From: Hymenobacter norwichensis DSM 15439
Lineage (GTDB): Bacteria; Bacteroidota; Bacteroidia; Cytophagales; Hymenobacteraceae
Direction: 5' to 3'
NCBI RefSeq assembly: GCF_000420705.1
Contig: NZ_ATVL01000008.1
Location: forward strand, 639,718 to 703,717
Length of the DNA stretch: 64,000 bases
Of this stretch, positions 50,961 to 61,800 are shown piece by piece (within the stretch, counting starts at the first letter, position 1; the number at the start of each line of letters is the position of its first letter). The notes under the pieces were generated by a model. It had not been told where the DNA came from, searched no databases, and saw only the letters and a list, made by a program, of their open reading frames with translations. The translations under genes and the position numbers were made by a program.

Positions 50961-52268
50961 ATGAACAATTCTTTCGCCCTTATACTTCGTAGCAAACACG
51001 CTATCCTAGCGGTGGCCTGCCTGCTTTTTGCGGGCCCTGGCCCCAGCTTCGGCCAGCGCCCTACCCCCCCGAAGGAACCAACGAGCACCGCGGCTTTTTA
51101 CACCAACAAGTACCCCAACCTGCTGCGAGAAGCGGGTTACAGCCAAGCCGACATCGATAAGAAAGTAGCGCAGGCGTACCACGACGTGTTTGAGGGGCCG
51201 AACAAGGTGTACTTCACGGTGGGCGACTCCATGGCCTACGTGTCGGATGTGAAAAACGAGGATGCCCGCACCGAAGGCATGTCGTATGGGATGATGGTGG
51301 CGGTGCAGCTTAATAAAAAGGAGGAGTTTGACCGCCTCTGGCGCTGGTCGAAGAAGAACTTGCAGCACCAAAGCGGCCCATTGGAAGGCTACTTCGCCTG
51401 GAGCTTCAATACCACCACGATGAAGCTCAATTCGGAGGGGCCGGCCTCAGATGGCGAGTTGTATTTCGTGACTAGCCTGCTGTTTGCCTCCAACCGTTGG
51501 GGCAATGCTACGGGCATCAATTACTACAAGGAAGCCCGCCGCATCTTGGATGCCTCTTGGAAAAAGGACGGCACCGGCGGCGTACACAACCTCTTCAACA
51601 CCAAATACAAGCAGATAAGCTTCGTGCCCGTCGGCGACATGTATAACTGGACCGACCCGTCCTACCACGTGCCAGCTTTTCTGGAAGTGTGGGCCGAATA
51701 CGCCAAGGATGGGCACGAACAGTTCTACCGGGACTGCGCCGATACGTCGCGCGTGTTTCTGCACCGCGCCTGCGCCGCCCCCACCGGCCTCAACTACGAT
51801 TACACCGAATTTAGCGGCAAACCCCACACGACTCGGTGGGCGCCCGCCGCGTTTCGCTACGACTCCTGGCGCGTGCCCATGAACATTGCCATGGACTACG
51901 TGTGGTTTGGCAAAGACCGGGCCTGGCAGCAGCAGTACGCCCAGCGCTTCCAGGGTTTTCTGCGCAGCAAAGGGGTCAACACCTTCGAGGACCAATTCAA
52001 CGTGGACGGCTCACGGCCCGACTTTGTTCTGCCGGCCGGCAAGGTGAAGAAACTGCGCCACTCATTAGGCTTGGTCGCTACCTCGGCGTCGGCCTCGCTT
52101 ATGCGCCCCGCCCCGCCGCAGCTGGACTTCGTGCACGCCCTCTGGAATGCCAAGCTGGCGCCCTACGAAGACGGCTACTTCGACCCTTACTATGACGGCC
52201 TGCTCTACCTGTTCAGCCTGATGCACCTGAGCGGCAAGTACCAGGTAATAAAGCCCGTAGCGCGTTAA
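50961..52268 (+). CDS. GH8 reducing-end xylose-releasing exo-oligoxylanase (Rex-like)
   Basis: 435 aa with a signal peptide. The (alpha/alpha)6 GH8 barrel shows the general acid E105 in DARTEGMSYGMMVAVQ, SEGPASDGELYFVTSLLF, and a probable base D301 in YDSWRVPMNIAMDYVWF, about the spacing seen in the Bacillus halodurans Rex enzyme (E70/D263). Family members close to this form release xylose from the reducing end of xylo-oligosaccharides; GH8 cellulases and chitosanases are the alternative, but the xylan neighbours favour Rex. It would feed xylose directly in the periplasm and complement GH3, which works from the other end. It starts 27 nt after the GH43 gene and is followed by another GH43 after 15 nt. 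Confidence 0.9.
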   Translation: MNNSFALILRSKHAILAVACLLFAGPGPSFGQRPTPPKEPTSTAAFYTNKYPNLLREAGYSQADIDKKVAQAYHDVFEGPNKVYFTVGDSMAYVSDVKNEDARTEGMSYGMMVAVQLNKKEEFDRLWRWSKKNLQHQSGPLEGYFAWSFNTTTMKLNSEGPASDGELYFVTSLLFASNRWGNATGINYYKEARRILDASWKKDGTGGVHNLFNTKYKQISFVPVGDMYNWTDPSYHVPAFLEVWAEYAKDGHEQFYRDCADTSRVFLHRACAAPTGLNYDYTEFSGKPHTTRWAPAAFRYDSWRVPMNIAMDYVWFGKDRAWQQQYAQRFQGFLRSKGVNTFEDQFNVDGSRPDFVLPAGKVKKLRHSLGLVATSASASLMRPAPPQLDFVHALWNAKLAPYEDGYFDPYYDGLLYLFSLMHLSGKYQVIKPVAR

Positions 52269-52283
52269 CTATTAGAGTAAGCC

Positions 52284-53855
52284 ATGAATAACTACTTGTT
52301 GCTACTACTGCCCATATTGACCCTTTTGAGTCCGGCAGCGTGGGCACAGACCCCGGCGGCCCACAACCCCGTGATACATGCCGACGTGCCCGACCTGTCC
52401 ATGATTCGGGTGGGGAAAACCTACTACATGAGCAGCACCACCATGCACATGAGCCCCGGCGTGCCCATCATGAAATCCACGGACCTAGTGAACTGGCAGC
52501 TAGTGAGCTACGCCTACGACACTCTTTCCACTGTTGATGCCATGACGCTCGCCAATGGCAAGAGCACCTACGGGCGCGGCTCCTGGGCCAGCAGTTTGCG
52601 CTACCACCAGGGCACCTACTACGTCAGCACGTTTGCCCAGACTACGGGCCGCACCCACGTGTATTCCACCAAAGACATCGAAAAAGGTCCCTGGAAAGCA
52701 GTTTCCTTTCGGCCAAGCATGCACGACCATTCGCTGTTTTTCGACGACGATGGCCGGGTGTACATGGTGTACGGCGCGGGCAAGCTGCAACTAGCCGAAC
52801 TCACGGCCGACGTGTCGGGCCTGAAGCCGGGCACCACGCCGCAAACCATCATCGAGAATGCCAGCACCCCCGCCGGCCCCAACCTCGGCCTGCCGGCCGA
52901 AGGCTCGCAGTTGTTCAAAATCAAGGGTAAGTACTACCTGTTTAATATCACGTGGCCCAAGGGCGGGATGCGCACGGTGGTGGTGCATCGGGCCGACAAA
53001 ATAACGGGCCCCTACGAGGGCCGAGTGGCGTTGCAAGACCTCGGCGTGGCCCAGGGCGGCCTTATCGACACGCCTGACGGCAAGTGGTATTCCTATTTGT
53101 TCCGCGACTACGGGGCGGTGGGCCGCATTCCGTACCTGGTGCCGGTACAGTGGAAGGATGGCTGGCCGGTACTGGGCAGCCCCGCGGGCAAAGTGCCCGA
53201 AACGCTGCCTCTGCCCGCTAATAAAAGCTTAATTCCGGGCATCGTGGCTTCCGACGAATTCACCCGGCGCAAGGGCGAGCCGTCCCTGCCGCTAGTGTGG
53301 CAGTGGAACCACAACCCCGCCAACCAATTCTGGTCGGTGGCCAAGCGCCCCGGCTACCTGCGCCTCACTACGGGGCGGGTGGATACGTCGTTTGTAATGG
53401 CCCGCAACACCCTGACGCAACGGACCATTGGCCCGGTGTGCGCTGGTACCACGGCCCTGGATGTATCTCACCTGAAGGCGGGGGACTTTGCCGGCCTTGG
53501 GGTATTACAGAAGCGCTACGGTTTAGTGGGCGTGCAAGCCAGCGCGGGCGGTAAAGCTATTGTAATGGTTAGCGCCGAGTCGGAAAAACCGGTGGAGTTG
53601 CAGCGCCTGCCGCTGAAGCAAGACAAGGTGTACTTTAAAATCGAGTGCGACTTCCAGGACCGGAAGGACATTGCCACCTTCTTCTACAGCCTCGATGGCA
53701 ACACCTGGCAGCCCGTGGGCGGGCCGTTGAAAATGGCCTACACGCTGCCGCACTTTATGGGCTACCGCTTCAGCCTGTTCAACTACGCCACCCAAGCAGC
53801 AGGCGGGTACGCCGACTTCGACTATTTCCGCATCACCGATAAGCTTACTAAGTAG
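52284..53855 (+). CDS. GH43 glycosidase with C-terminal beta-sandwich
   Basis: 523 aa; signal peptide ends near AWAQ. GH43 residues are D37 in DVPDLSMIRVG (leucine replaces the usual proline after the Asp), D148 in MHDHSLFFDDDG and E206 in PAEGSQLFKIKG. STTMHMSPGVPIMKSTDLVN is a hallmark of the GH43 branch that includes arabinoxylan arabinofuranosidases and beta-xylosidases. From about residue 320 a GH43_C2-type sandwich follows (RPGYLRLTTGRVDTSFVMAR...GYRFSLFNYATQAAGGYADF), often needed for substrate binding. It begins 15 nt after the GH8 gene, so they are co-transcribed. The exact substrate is not decided by sequence. Confidence 0.9.
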   Translation: MNNYLLLLLPILTLLSPAAWAQTPAAHNPVIHADVPDLSMIRVGKTYYMSSTTMHMSPGVPIMKSTDLVNWQLVSYAYDTLSTVDAMTLANGKSTYGRGSWASSLRYHQGTYYVSTFAQTTGRTHVYSTKDIEKGPWKAVSFRPSMHDHSLFFDDDGRVYMVYGAGKLQLAELTADVSGLKPGTTPQTIIENASTPAGPNLGLPAEGSQLFKIKGKYYLFNITWPKGGMRTVVVHRADKITGPYEGRVALQDLGVAQGGLIDTPDGKWYSYLFRDYGAVGRIPYLVPVQWKDGWPVLGSPAGKVPETLPLPANKSLIPGIVASDEFTRRKGEPSLPLVWQWNHNPANQFWSVAKRPGYLRLTTGRVDTSFVMARNTLTQRTIGPVCAGTTALDVSHLKAGDFAGLGVLQKRYGLVGVQASAGGKAIVMVSAESEKPVELQRLPLKQDKVYFKIECDFQDRKDIATFFYSLDGNTWQPVGGPLKMAYTLPHFMGYRFSLFNYATQAAGGYADFDYFRITDKLTK

Positions 53856-53915
53856 CCGTGCTAGCGGGGTGCCCTGCTAAACCCTATAACTCGTATTTAC
53901 CATTCGCAAAACGCA

Positions 53916-55268
53916 ATGCGTCACCTTAAACTTTACTGGCTACTGGCGGCCCTAACCCTCGTTGGTCTTTCGCCCGCCTACGCCCAAAATCCCTTCATCA
54001 CCAATCAATTCACCGCCGACCCTACAGCCCGCGTGTTCGATGGCCGGGTGTACGTGTACCCCTCGCATGATATTCCGGCTGCCCCAGGGCGCGGGCGGGC
54101 GGGCTGGTTTGTCATGGAAGACTACCACGTCTTCTCCTCCGCCAACCTCACCGACTGGACCGACCACGGCGTCATCGTGACGCAAAACAAGGTGCCCTGG
54201 GTGAAGCCCGACAGCTACAGCATGTGGGCGCCCGACTGTATCCAGCGCAACGGCAAGTACTACTTCTACTTCCCCACCACGCCCCGCGATACGACCGTCA
54301 GCAAGGGCTTTACAGTGGGGGTGGCTGTGGCCGATAAGCCCACCGGGCCGTTTGTGCCGCAGCCGCTGCCCATCAAAGGTGTGCGCGGCATCGACCCGAA
54401 TGTGCTTATCGACAAAGATGGCCAGGCCTACCTCTATTGGTCGCAGGGCAACATCTACGGCGCCAAGCTGAAGAGCAACATGCTGGAGCTGGCCGAAGAA
54501 CCCCAAACCCTCGGCGAGCTACCCACCAAAGGCTTGAAGGAAGGCCCGTACGTATTTGAGCGCAAAGGCATTTACTACCTCACCTATCCGCACGTCGAGA
54601 ACAAGACCGAGCGCCTCGAATATGCCACCAGCACCAGTCCGCTCGGGCCGTTCACAGTAAAGGGGGTAATTATGGATGAGTCGCCAACCGGGTGCTGGAC
54701 CAACCACCACTCGTTGCTGCAACTCAAAAACCAGTGGTACCTGTTCTACCACCACAATGATTTGTCGCCGAACTTCGACAAGAACCGCTCGGTCAGAATC
54801 GACAGCTTGTCCTTTGCCGCCGACGGCTCTATCAACAAAGTGCAGCCCACCCTGCGCGGTGTCGGCCTGACCAGCGCTAAGCAGAAAATCCAGCTGGACC
54901 GCTATAGCCGCCTGAGCCAGCGAGGCGCAACCATTGCCTTCCTAGATACGGCCAACACCTTTCAGGGCTGGAAAACCGTCTTCGCTGGCAACTCCGGTTG
55001 GGTACAGTATAACGGCGTCGCATTCGGCGCGCAGAAGCTAAAAACTGTTTCGCTCCGCGGGACTTCCCCTGCTGGGGCTACCCTGCAAATCCGGTTGGAT
55101 AACGCAACAGGGCCAGTGGTAGCGGAAGTTATCGTACCCAAGGGCACCGCGTGGCAAGAAGTGAAAGCCCCGGTCTTGGCATTCAAGCCCGGCACGCACG
55201 CGCTGTATGTCGCGCCCAAGGCCAAAGCGGCGGGTACCGTTGAGGTGGACTGGGTGCGCTTCGAGTAA
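53916..55268 (+). CDS. GH43 glycosidase with C-terminal CBM6-like domain
   Basis: 450 aa; signal peptide ends near PAYAQ. The propeller residues are D35 in FTADPTARVFDG, D160 in GIDPNVLIDKDG and E209 in KEGPYVFERKG. The C-terminal part (about 318-450) has the CBM6 pattern: IQLDRYSRLSQRGATIAFLD, FAGNSGWVQYNGVAFG, LQIRLDNATGPVVAEVIVPK and TVEVDWVRFE. GH43-CBM6 proteins are commonly arabinoxylan arabinofuranosidases or exo-acting xylosidases. It lies 60 nt after the previous GH43 and 93 nt before GH3. No lipobox; periplasmic or secreted. Confidence 0.9.
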   Translation: MRHLKLYWLLAALTLVGLSPAYAQNPFITNQFTADPTARVFDGRVYVYPSHDIPAAPGRGRAGWFVMEDYHVFSSANLTDWTDHGVIVTQNKVPWVKPDSYSMWAPDCIQRNGKYYFYFPTTPRDTTVSKGFTVGVAVADKPTGPFVPQPLPIKGVRGIDPNVLIDKDGQAYLYWSQGNIYGAKLKSNMLELAEEPQTLGELPTKGLKEGPYVFERKGIYYLTYPHVENKTERLEYATSTSPLGPFTVKGVIMDESPTGCWTNHHSLLQLKNQWYLFYHHNDLSPNFDKNRSVRIDSLSFAADGSINKVQPTLRGVGLTSAKQKIQLDRYSRLSQRGATIAFLDTANTFQGWKTVFAGNSGWVQYNGVAFGAQKLKTVSLRGTSPAGATLQIRLDNATGPVVAEVIVPKGTAWQEVKAPVLAFKPGTHALYVAPKAKAAGTVEVDWVRFE

Positions 55269-55361
55269 GCCCGCAAGCGTGGCCTAAGCCGCAAAAAATC
55301 CCTTCCTTCAGGATACAGCTAGAGTACGAAGCTGTCTGACTCTCTTTCCAATTCCATTTCT

Positions 55362-58028
55362 ATGAAGCTCGCTACTGCTTTACTAGGCCTGCTCCTGCTC
55401 ACCAGTGGGGCCCAACCGGCCACCAATCCCACCCACAGCCTAGTGGCCGAATATCCCTTCCAGAACCCCGACTTGCCAATCGACCAGCGAGTCAATGACT
55501 TAGTGGGCCGCTTGACCTTGCCCGAGAAGGTGTCGCAGATGCTGAACGCCTCACCGGCCATCGACCGGCTCGGCATTCCGGCCTATAATTGGTGGAACGA
55601 AGCTCTGCACGGCGTAGCCCGAACCAGCTTGAAAACTACGGTGTTCCCGCAGGCCATCGGTATGGCCGCCACCTTCAACACCGAGTCCATGCTGCAAATG
55701 GCCACCATCACCTCCGACGAGGCGCGGGCTGTCCACCAAGAGTACGTGCGGCGCGGCGAGCGGGGTATCTACCAGGGCCTCACGTTCTGGACGCCCAACA
55801 TCAACATTTTCCGCGACCCGCGCTGGGGCCGGGGCCAGGAAACCTACGGCGAAGACCCCTACCTGACCGGCCAGCTCGGTAGCGCGCTGGTGAAAGGCTT
55901 TCAGGGCGACGACCCCAAGTACCTGAAAGTAACAGCCTGCGCCAAGCATTTCGCCGTACACAGCGGCCCCGAGTCGTCGCGCCACGAGTACAACGCCCAA
56001 ATCAGCGACTACGACCTGTGGGACACGTATTTACCGGCCTTCCGCGACTTGATAGTGGACGCCAAGGTGGCCGGCGTGATGTGCGCCTACAACGCCTACG
56101 CCGGCCAGCCCTGCTGCGGCTCCGACAAGCTGATGAACGAGATTCTCTACGATAAGTGGAAGTTCAAAGGGTACGTCACCTCCGACTGCGACGGCATCAA
56201 CGACTTCTGGCAGCACCACAAAACCGACCCCGACGCGGCCACCGCCGCCGCCAACGCCGTGCTGCACGGCACCGACCTGGAGTGCGCCACCGGCAAGCTC
56301 TTCACCTATAACTCGTTGCTGGAATCGGTGGAGAAGAAGCTCATCAGCGAGCAGCAGCTGGACACCTCGGTGAAGCGGCTCTACAAAATCCGGTTTCAGT
56401 TGGGCATGTTCGACCCGGTGGAGCGCGTGAAATACGCCCAAATTCCCATGAGTGTGGTGGAAAGCAAGCCGCACCAAGCCCACGCCCTCAAAATGGCCCG
56501 CGAATCGGTGGTGCTACTCAAGAATGACAAGAACACGCTGCCACTGCGCAAGAACCTAAAGAAGATTGCCGTGCTCGGCCCCAATGCCGACAACGAAAGC
56601 GTGCAGCTCGGCAACTACAACGGCTTCGCTACCGACATCGTGACGCCGCTCGAAGGCATTCGGGCCAAGGTGGGCCCCGGCACCGAGGTGGTGTACATTC
56701 AGGGGGTTGACTACGCCAGCAACGTGGTGTACGAGCCGCTGGATATCAACAAGCAGCTTGCCTACAATGGCAAACCGGGCTTTCAGGCCGAGTATTTCAA
56801 GGGTATCACCCTGGAAGGCCAGCCCGTGGCTACCCGGCAGGAAGCGGGCCTGGACCGCTACCTCGCCAACGTGAAAATGGAGGTGGCGCCCGGCCTGCCC
56901 GCCGAGAATTTTTCGGCCCGCTACCAGGCTACGTTCACGCCCACCAAGTCCGAGGAGCTGGCTTTGCAAATCAATGGCGACGACGGCTACCGGCTGTTTG
57001 TGGATGATAAACTGGTGATTGACGCCTGGAAGGGCCGGGGCTTTTCCACCAACCAGCACACCCTGAACGTAACGGCCGGCCAGCCACTGAAGCTGCGGCT
57101 GGAATACCTGCAAACCGACCGCCGCACCATCCTAAAGTTCACCGGCGCGAAAGTGGTGCCGATGAACGCGGCCAACATTCTGGCCCAGGTGAAGGACGCC
57201 GACGCTATTGTGATGATAGGTGGTATTTCGCCCAAGCTGGAAGGCGAAGAAATGAACGTGAAAGTGCCCGGCTTCAGCGGCGGCGACCGAACCACCATTG
57301 GCCTGCCCCAGGTGCAAACCGAGTTGCTTAAGGTGCTGCACAGCTCCGGTAAGCCGGTGGTTTTCACCATGATGTCGGGTAGTGCGCTGGCTACTCCCTG
57401 GGAGGCTGCCAACCTGCCGGCCCTGATTACCACCTGGTACGGCGGGCAGTCGGCGGGCACGGCGCTGGCCGACGTGCTGTTCGGCGACTACAACCCCGCC
57501 GGCCGCCTGCCGGTCACGTTCTATAAGTCGGAAACCCAGCTGCCGCCCTTCGATAATTACAGCATGGCCGGCCGCACTTACCGCTACTTCACCGGCGAGC
57601 CGCTGTTTCCGTTTGGCCACGGCCTGAGCTACACCACCTTCCAATACAGCAACGTGAAAGTGCTGTCCAAGCCCGTAACCGGGCAGCCCATCAGCGTGAG
57701 CGTGCAGGTGCAGAACACCGGCCAGCGCGCCGGCGACGAAGTGGTGCAGCTGTACGTTCGCCACCCCGGCGCATCGGGCCGCGTAGCCCGGCATGCACTC
57801 GAAGGCTTCCGGCGCATGAACCTGAAGGCCGGCGAGAAAAAGACGGTGACGTTCACCCTAACGCCACGCCAGCTTTCGCGCCTCAACGCTAAAGCCCAAC
57901 GCGTGGAGCTAGCCGGAAAAGTGCAGGTGTTTGTGGGGGGGGGCCAGCCGCTGGCCGCTGCCGTGAAAGCCGGCCGCGTGCAGCAAGCCGACCTCGTGCT
58001 GACCGGCGCCACCAAGACGATTGACTAG
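55362..58028 (+). CDS. GH3 beta-xylosidase/beta-glucosidase with PA14 insert
   Basis: 888 aa, exported. The GH3 barrel carries nucleophile D275 in YVTSDCDGIND, with WNEALHGVAR, FPQAIGMAATFN and YGEDPYLTGQ upstream. A PA14 domain is inserted at about residues 470-593 (GFQAEYFKGITLEG, NGDDGYRLFVDDKLVIDAWK) in the second domain. The acid/base is probably one of E627, E629 or E630 in KLEGEEMNVKVPGFSGGDR. A fibronectin-III-like domain ends the protein. WNEALHGVA and CAYNAYAGQPCCGS are common in the GH3 xylosidase branch, so I favour beta-xylosidase acting at the non-reducing end. The gene has a run of nine Gs near 57935-57943, in frame here. Confidence 0.92.
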   Translation: MKLATALLGLLLLTSGAQPATNPTHSLVAEYPFQNPDLPIDQRVNDLVGRLTLPEKVSQMLNASPAIDRLGIPAYNWWNEALHGVARTSLKTTVFPQAIGMAATFNTESMLQMATITSDEARAVHQEYVRRGERGIYQGLTFWTPNINIFRDPRWGRGQETYGEDPYLTGQLGSALVKGFQGDDPKYLKVTACAKHFAVHSGPESSRHEYNAQISDYDLWDTYLPAFRDLIVDAKVAGVMCAYNAYAGQPCCGSDKLMNEILYDKWKFKGYVTSDCDGINDFWQHHKTDPDAATAAANAVLHGTDLECATGKLFTYNSLLESVEKKLISEQQLDTSVKRLYKIRFQLGMFDPVERVKYAQIPMSVVESKPHQAHALKMARESVVLLKNDKNTLPLRKNLKKIAVLGPNADNESVQLGNYNGFATDIVTPLEGIRAKVGPGTEVVYIQGVDYASNVVYEPLDINKQLAYNGKPGFQAEYFKGITLEGQPVATRQEAGLDRYLANVKMEVAPGLPAENFSARYQATFTPTKSEELALQINGDDGYRLFVDDKLVIDAWKGRGFSTNQHTLNVTAGQPLKLRLEYLQTDRRTILKFTGAKVVPMNAANILAQVKDADAIVMIGGISPKLEGEEMNVKVPGFSGGDRTTIGLPQVQTELLKVLHSSGKPVVFTMMSGSALATPWEAANLPALITTWYGGQSAGTALADVLFGDYNPAGRLPVTFYKSETQLPPFDNYSMAGRTYRYFTGEPLFPFGHGLSYTTFQYSNVKVLSKPVTGQPISVSVQVQNTGQRAGDEVVQLYVRHPGASGRVARHALEGFRRMNLKAGEKKTVTFTLTPRQLSRLNAKAQRVELAGKVQVFVGGGQPLAAAVKAGRVQQADLVLTGATKTID

Positions 58029-58065
58029 CTCTAGTGAGCATTGACTCCGAGTACTAACAATTAAG

Positions 58066-58175
58066 AAAGAACGGTCATGCAGAGCGCAGCGAAGCATCTC
58101 GCGTGCTGACTCAGAATATATCACTCAGACAGCAGCACGCGAGATGCTTCGCTGCGCTCTGCATGACCGTTCTTT
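58066..58175. repeat. Perfect 43-bp inverted repeat (intergenic palindromic element)
   Basis: The arm at 58066-58108 (begins AAAGAACGGTCATGCAGAGC) is exactly complementary to 58133-58175, with a 24-nt AT-rich loop. The arms end in AAAGA...TCTTT, so a T-run follows the hairpin on either strand. It lies between the GH3 and CE1 genes. It could be a dispersed repeat unit of the genome or a strong bidirectional terminator, or both. No open frame and no transposase are associated. Confidence 0.8.
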
Positions 58176-58178
58176 TAA

Positions 58179-60152
<1,974 letters not shown>

Positions 60153-60155
60153 GCA

Positions 60156-60224
60156 GCACTCCACTAAACTAGCGCAGCACCGAGGCAACGTATGCCTCGG
60201 TGCTGCGCTAGTTTAGTGGAGTGC
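60156..60224. terminator. Perfect 32-bp hairpin at the end of the xylan block
   Basis: 60156-60187 is exactly complementary to 60193-60224 with a five-base loop ACGTA. It starts three bases after the CE1 stop. The flanks lack a T-run, so it may act as an RNA-end protecting or Rho-assisted structure, or be a repeat element. It also faces the convergent adenylate cyclase gene. Confidence 0.65.
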
Positions 60225-60328
60225 CATTCAAGGCTCAGAAGAGGTAACTAAGCCGCTCACCTAAAGCAGATAAGCCGAAGAAGACCGGCAAACAGGAAGC
60301 ACACAAGTACCTTTCTTACAGCACTTTA

Positions 60329-61375
60329 CTAAGCCATCACTTCGTAAGTCATGACGGGTTTGGCCTTGTTTTTCAGGTGCACCTCCCCTACCTCTTGGCA
60401 TTGAAACGACTCTTTTACCTTGGCGTAAATAGCGTCGGTGATGATGATTTGGTTGGGCTTGGCCGAGGATTGTAGGCGCTGGCTCACGTTCACTGTATCG
60501 CCAATTACGGTGTAGTCGAGGCGGCGCAGGGAGGCCGAACCGATGTTGCCGGATACCATTTCGCCGGTATTGATGCCGATGGATACGCGCGGCTGATAGG
60601 CGCTGCCGTCGGGCAGAATGTTCTGCTGGGCCTGAATAACGGAACGCACCGCCAGCGCGGCATCAATGGCCCGGTCCAAGTGAAACTCGCCCCGGAAAAC
60701 GGCCATAACGGCGTCGCCCATAAACTTATCGATGTAGCCGCCTTGCGCAATAACGGCCTTTACAATCTGGTCGAAATAGGTGTTGAGCAGCGTGACAACC
60801 GTGCCGGCCGGCAATACTTCCGACAACGATGTGAAGCCGCAGATGTCGATGAAAACCACGGTAGCTTCCACGGTTTCGCTCAGCATCAGGGAGTTTTCGA
60901 AACCGGGCCGCGCCATAAAATTGATGACCGTTTCGTCCACGTACATCTTCAGGATGTTGTTTTCCTGAATGGCGCGCAGCGTTTGGCGCAACTGCTGCAC
61001 GTGGCTGGCAGTTTTCTCCATGGTGACCTGTAAATCGGTGAAATCCACTGGCTTGCACACGAAGTCGAAGGCGCCCCGGTTCATGGCCGTCCGGATGTTG
61101 GCCATGTCGCCATAGGCCGAAACGATGACGGTTTTCACTACCGCATTCAAATCGTGTAGCTTAGTGAGCAGCGTCAGGCCATCCATTACGGGCATGTTGA
61201 TGTCGCTGAGCACAATGTCCAGGTCAGGATTGGCCTGCACGCAGTCCAGCGCCTCCTGCCCGTTGGCCGCGAATTTGAATTCGTACACGCCTTCGCGGAT
61301 TTGCCGCCGGAATTTCTGCTTGATCAGCAGCTCTAGGTCTGCCTCGTCATCTACTACCAGAATCTTCGTTTTCAT
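60329..61375 (-). CDS. Response regulator fused to class III adenylate cyclase
   Basis: 348 aa. Receiver domain 1-125 with acidic pocket DD at 9-10, phosphoacceptor D58 in VLSDINMPVMDG and K108 in CKPVDF. A short coiled coil (about 125-150) leads to a class III cyclase domain: metal aspartates D177 (FIDICGFT) and D221 (FMGDAVMAVF), adenine-selecting K217 and D287 (RRLDYTVIGD), and transition-state N296 and R300 (VNVSQR). With K/D rather than E/C it should make cAMP. All catalytic residues are present, so phosphorylation by the kinase at 61801 would control cAMP synthesis. Its ATG overlaps the stop of the preceding response regulator by four bases. Target of the cAMP unknown; no CRP-type gene is in the window. 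Confidence 0.93.
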   Translation of the reverse strand: MKTKILVVDDEADLELLIKQKFRRQIREGVYEFKFAANGQEALDCVQANPDLDIVLSDINMPVMDGLTLLTKLHDLNAVVKTVIVSAYGDMANIRTAMNRGAFDFVCKPVDFTDLQVTMEKTASHVQQLRQTLRAIQENNILKMYVDETVINFMARPGFENSLMLSETVEATVVFIDICGFTSLSEVLPAGTVVTLLNTYFDQIVKAVIAQGGYIDKFMGDAVMAVFRGEFHLDRAIDAALAVRSVIQAQQNILPDGSAYQPRVSIGINTGEMVSGNIGSASLRRLDYTVIGDTVNVSQRLQSSAKPNQIIITDAIYAKVKESFQCQEVGEVHLKNKAKPVMTYEVMA

Positions 61376-61761
61376 AGCTTCTCCAAGGAGAGTAATTTTT
61401 CTTTGAGCGCGCCAAAATCCACAGGCTTGGTCAGGAAGTCGTTGGCCCCGAGCTGCATGGCTTGGTTGTAGCTGTCGGTGTCGCCGTACGCGGTTATCAT
61501 CATCACCATCGGGGCCGGCGGCGGCGGCGCGTCGTATTCCTGCTTCACGCGGCGCAGCAGCTCCAGCCCGCTCATGCCGGGCATGTTGATGTCGGACAGA
61601 ATCAGCACCACTTCTGAAGGGTGACCGTGCAGATAATTGAGAGCTTCTTCGCCGGAATAGGCAAATGAAAACTCGAATTGCCCGCTGCGAATCTCCCGCC
61701 GGAAGCGTTGTTCAAATAGCGTCCGTACGTCTGTTTCGTCGTCAACAACCAGTATTTTCAT
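61372..61761 (-). CDS. Single-domain response regulator
   Basis: 129 aa, receiver only. DD at 7-8 (ILVVDDET), phosphoacceptor D57 in LILSDINMPGMSG, T/S in MITAYGD and K in TKPVDFG form a complete site. There is no output domain, so it works by protein contact or as a phosphate relay. It is translationally coupled to the cyclase fusion (ATGA overlap at 61372-61375) and lies 39 nt downstream of the histidine kinase. The sequence is close to the receiver of the cyclase fusion (both have FRR.IR.G..EF.FA..G.EAL), so the two arose by duplication. It may compete with the cyclase receiver for phosphate (inference). Confidence 0.92.
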   Translation of the reverse strand: MKILVVDDETDVRTLFEQRFRREIRSGQFEFSFAYSGEEALNYLHGHPSEVVLILSDINMPGMSGLELLRRVKQEYDAPPPPAPMVMMITAYGDTDSYNQAMQLGANDFLTKPVDFGALKEKLLSLEKL

Positions 61762-61800
61762 CTTATGCTAAGGTAGTACAGTTACCAGATTAAGTTGTCT

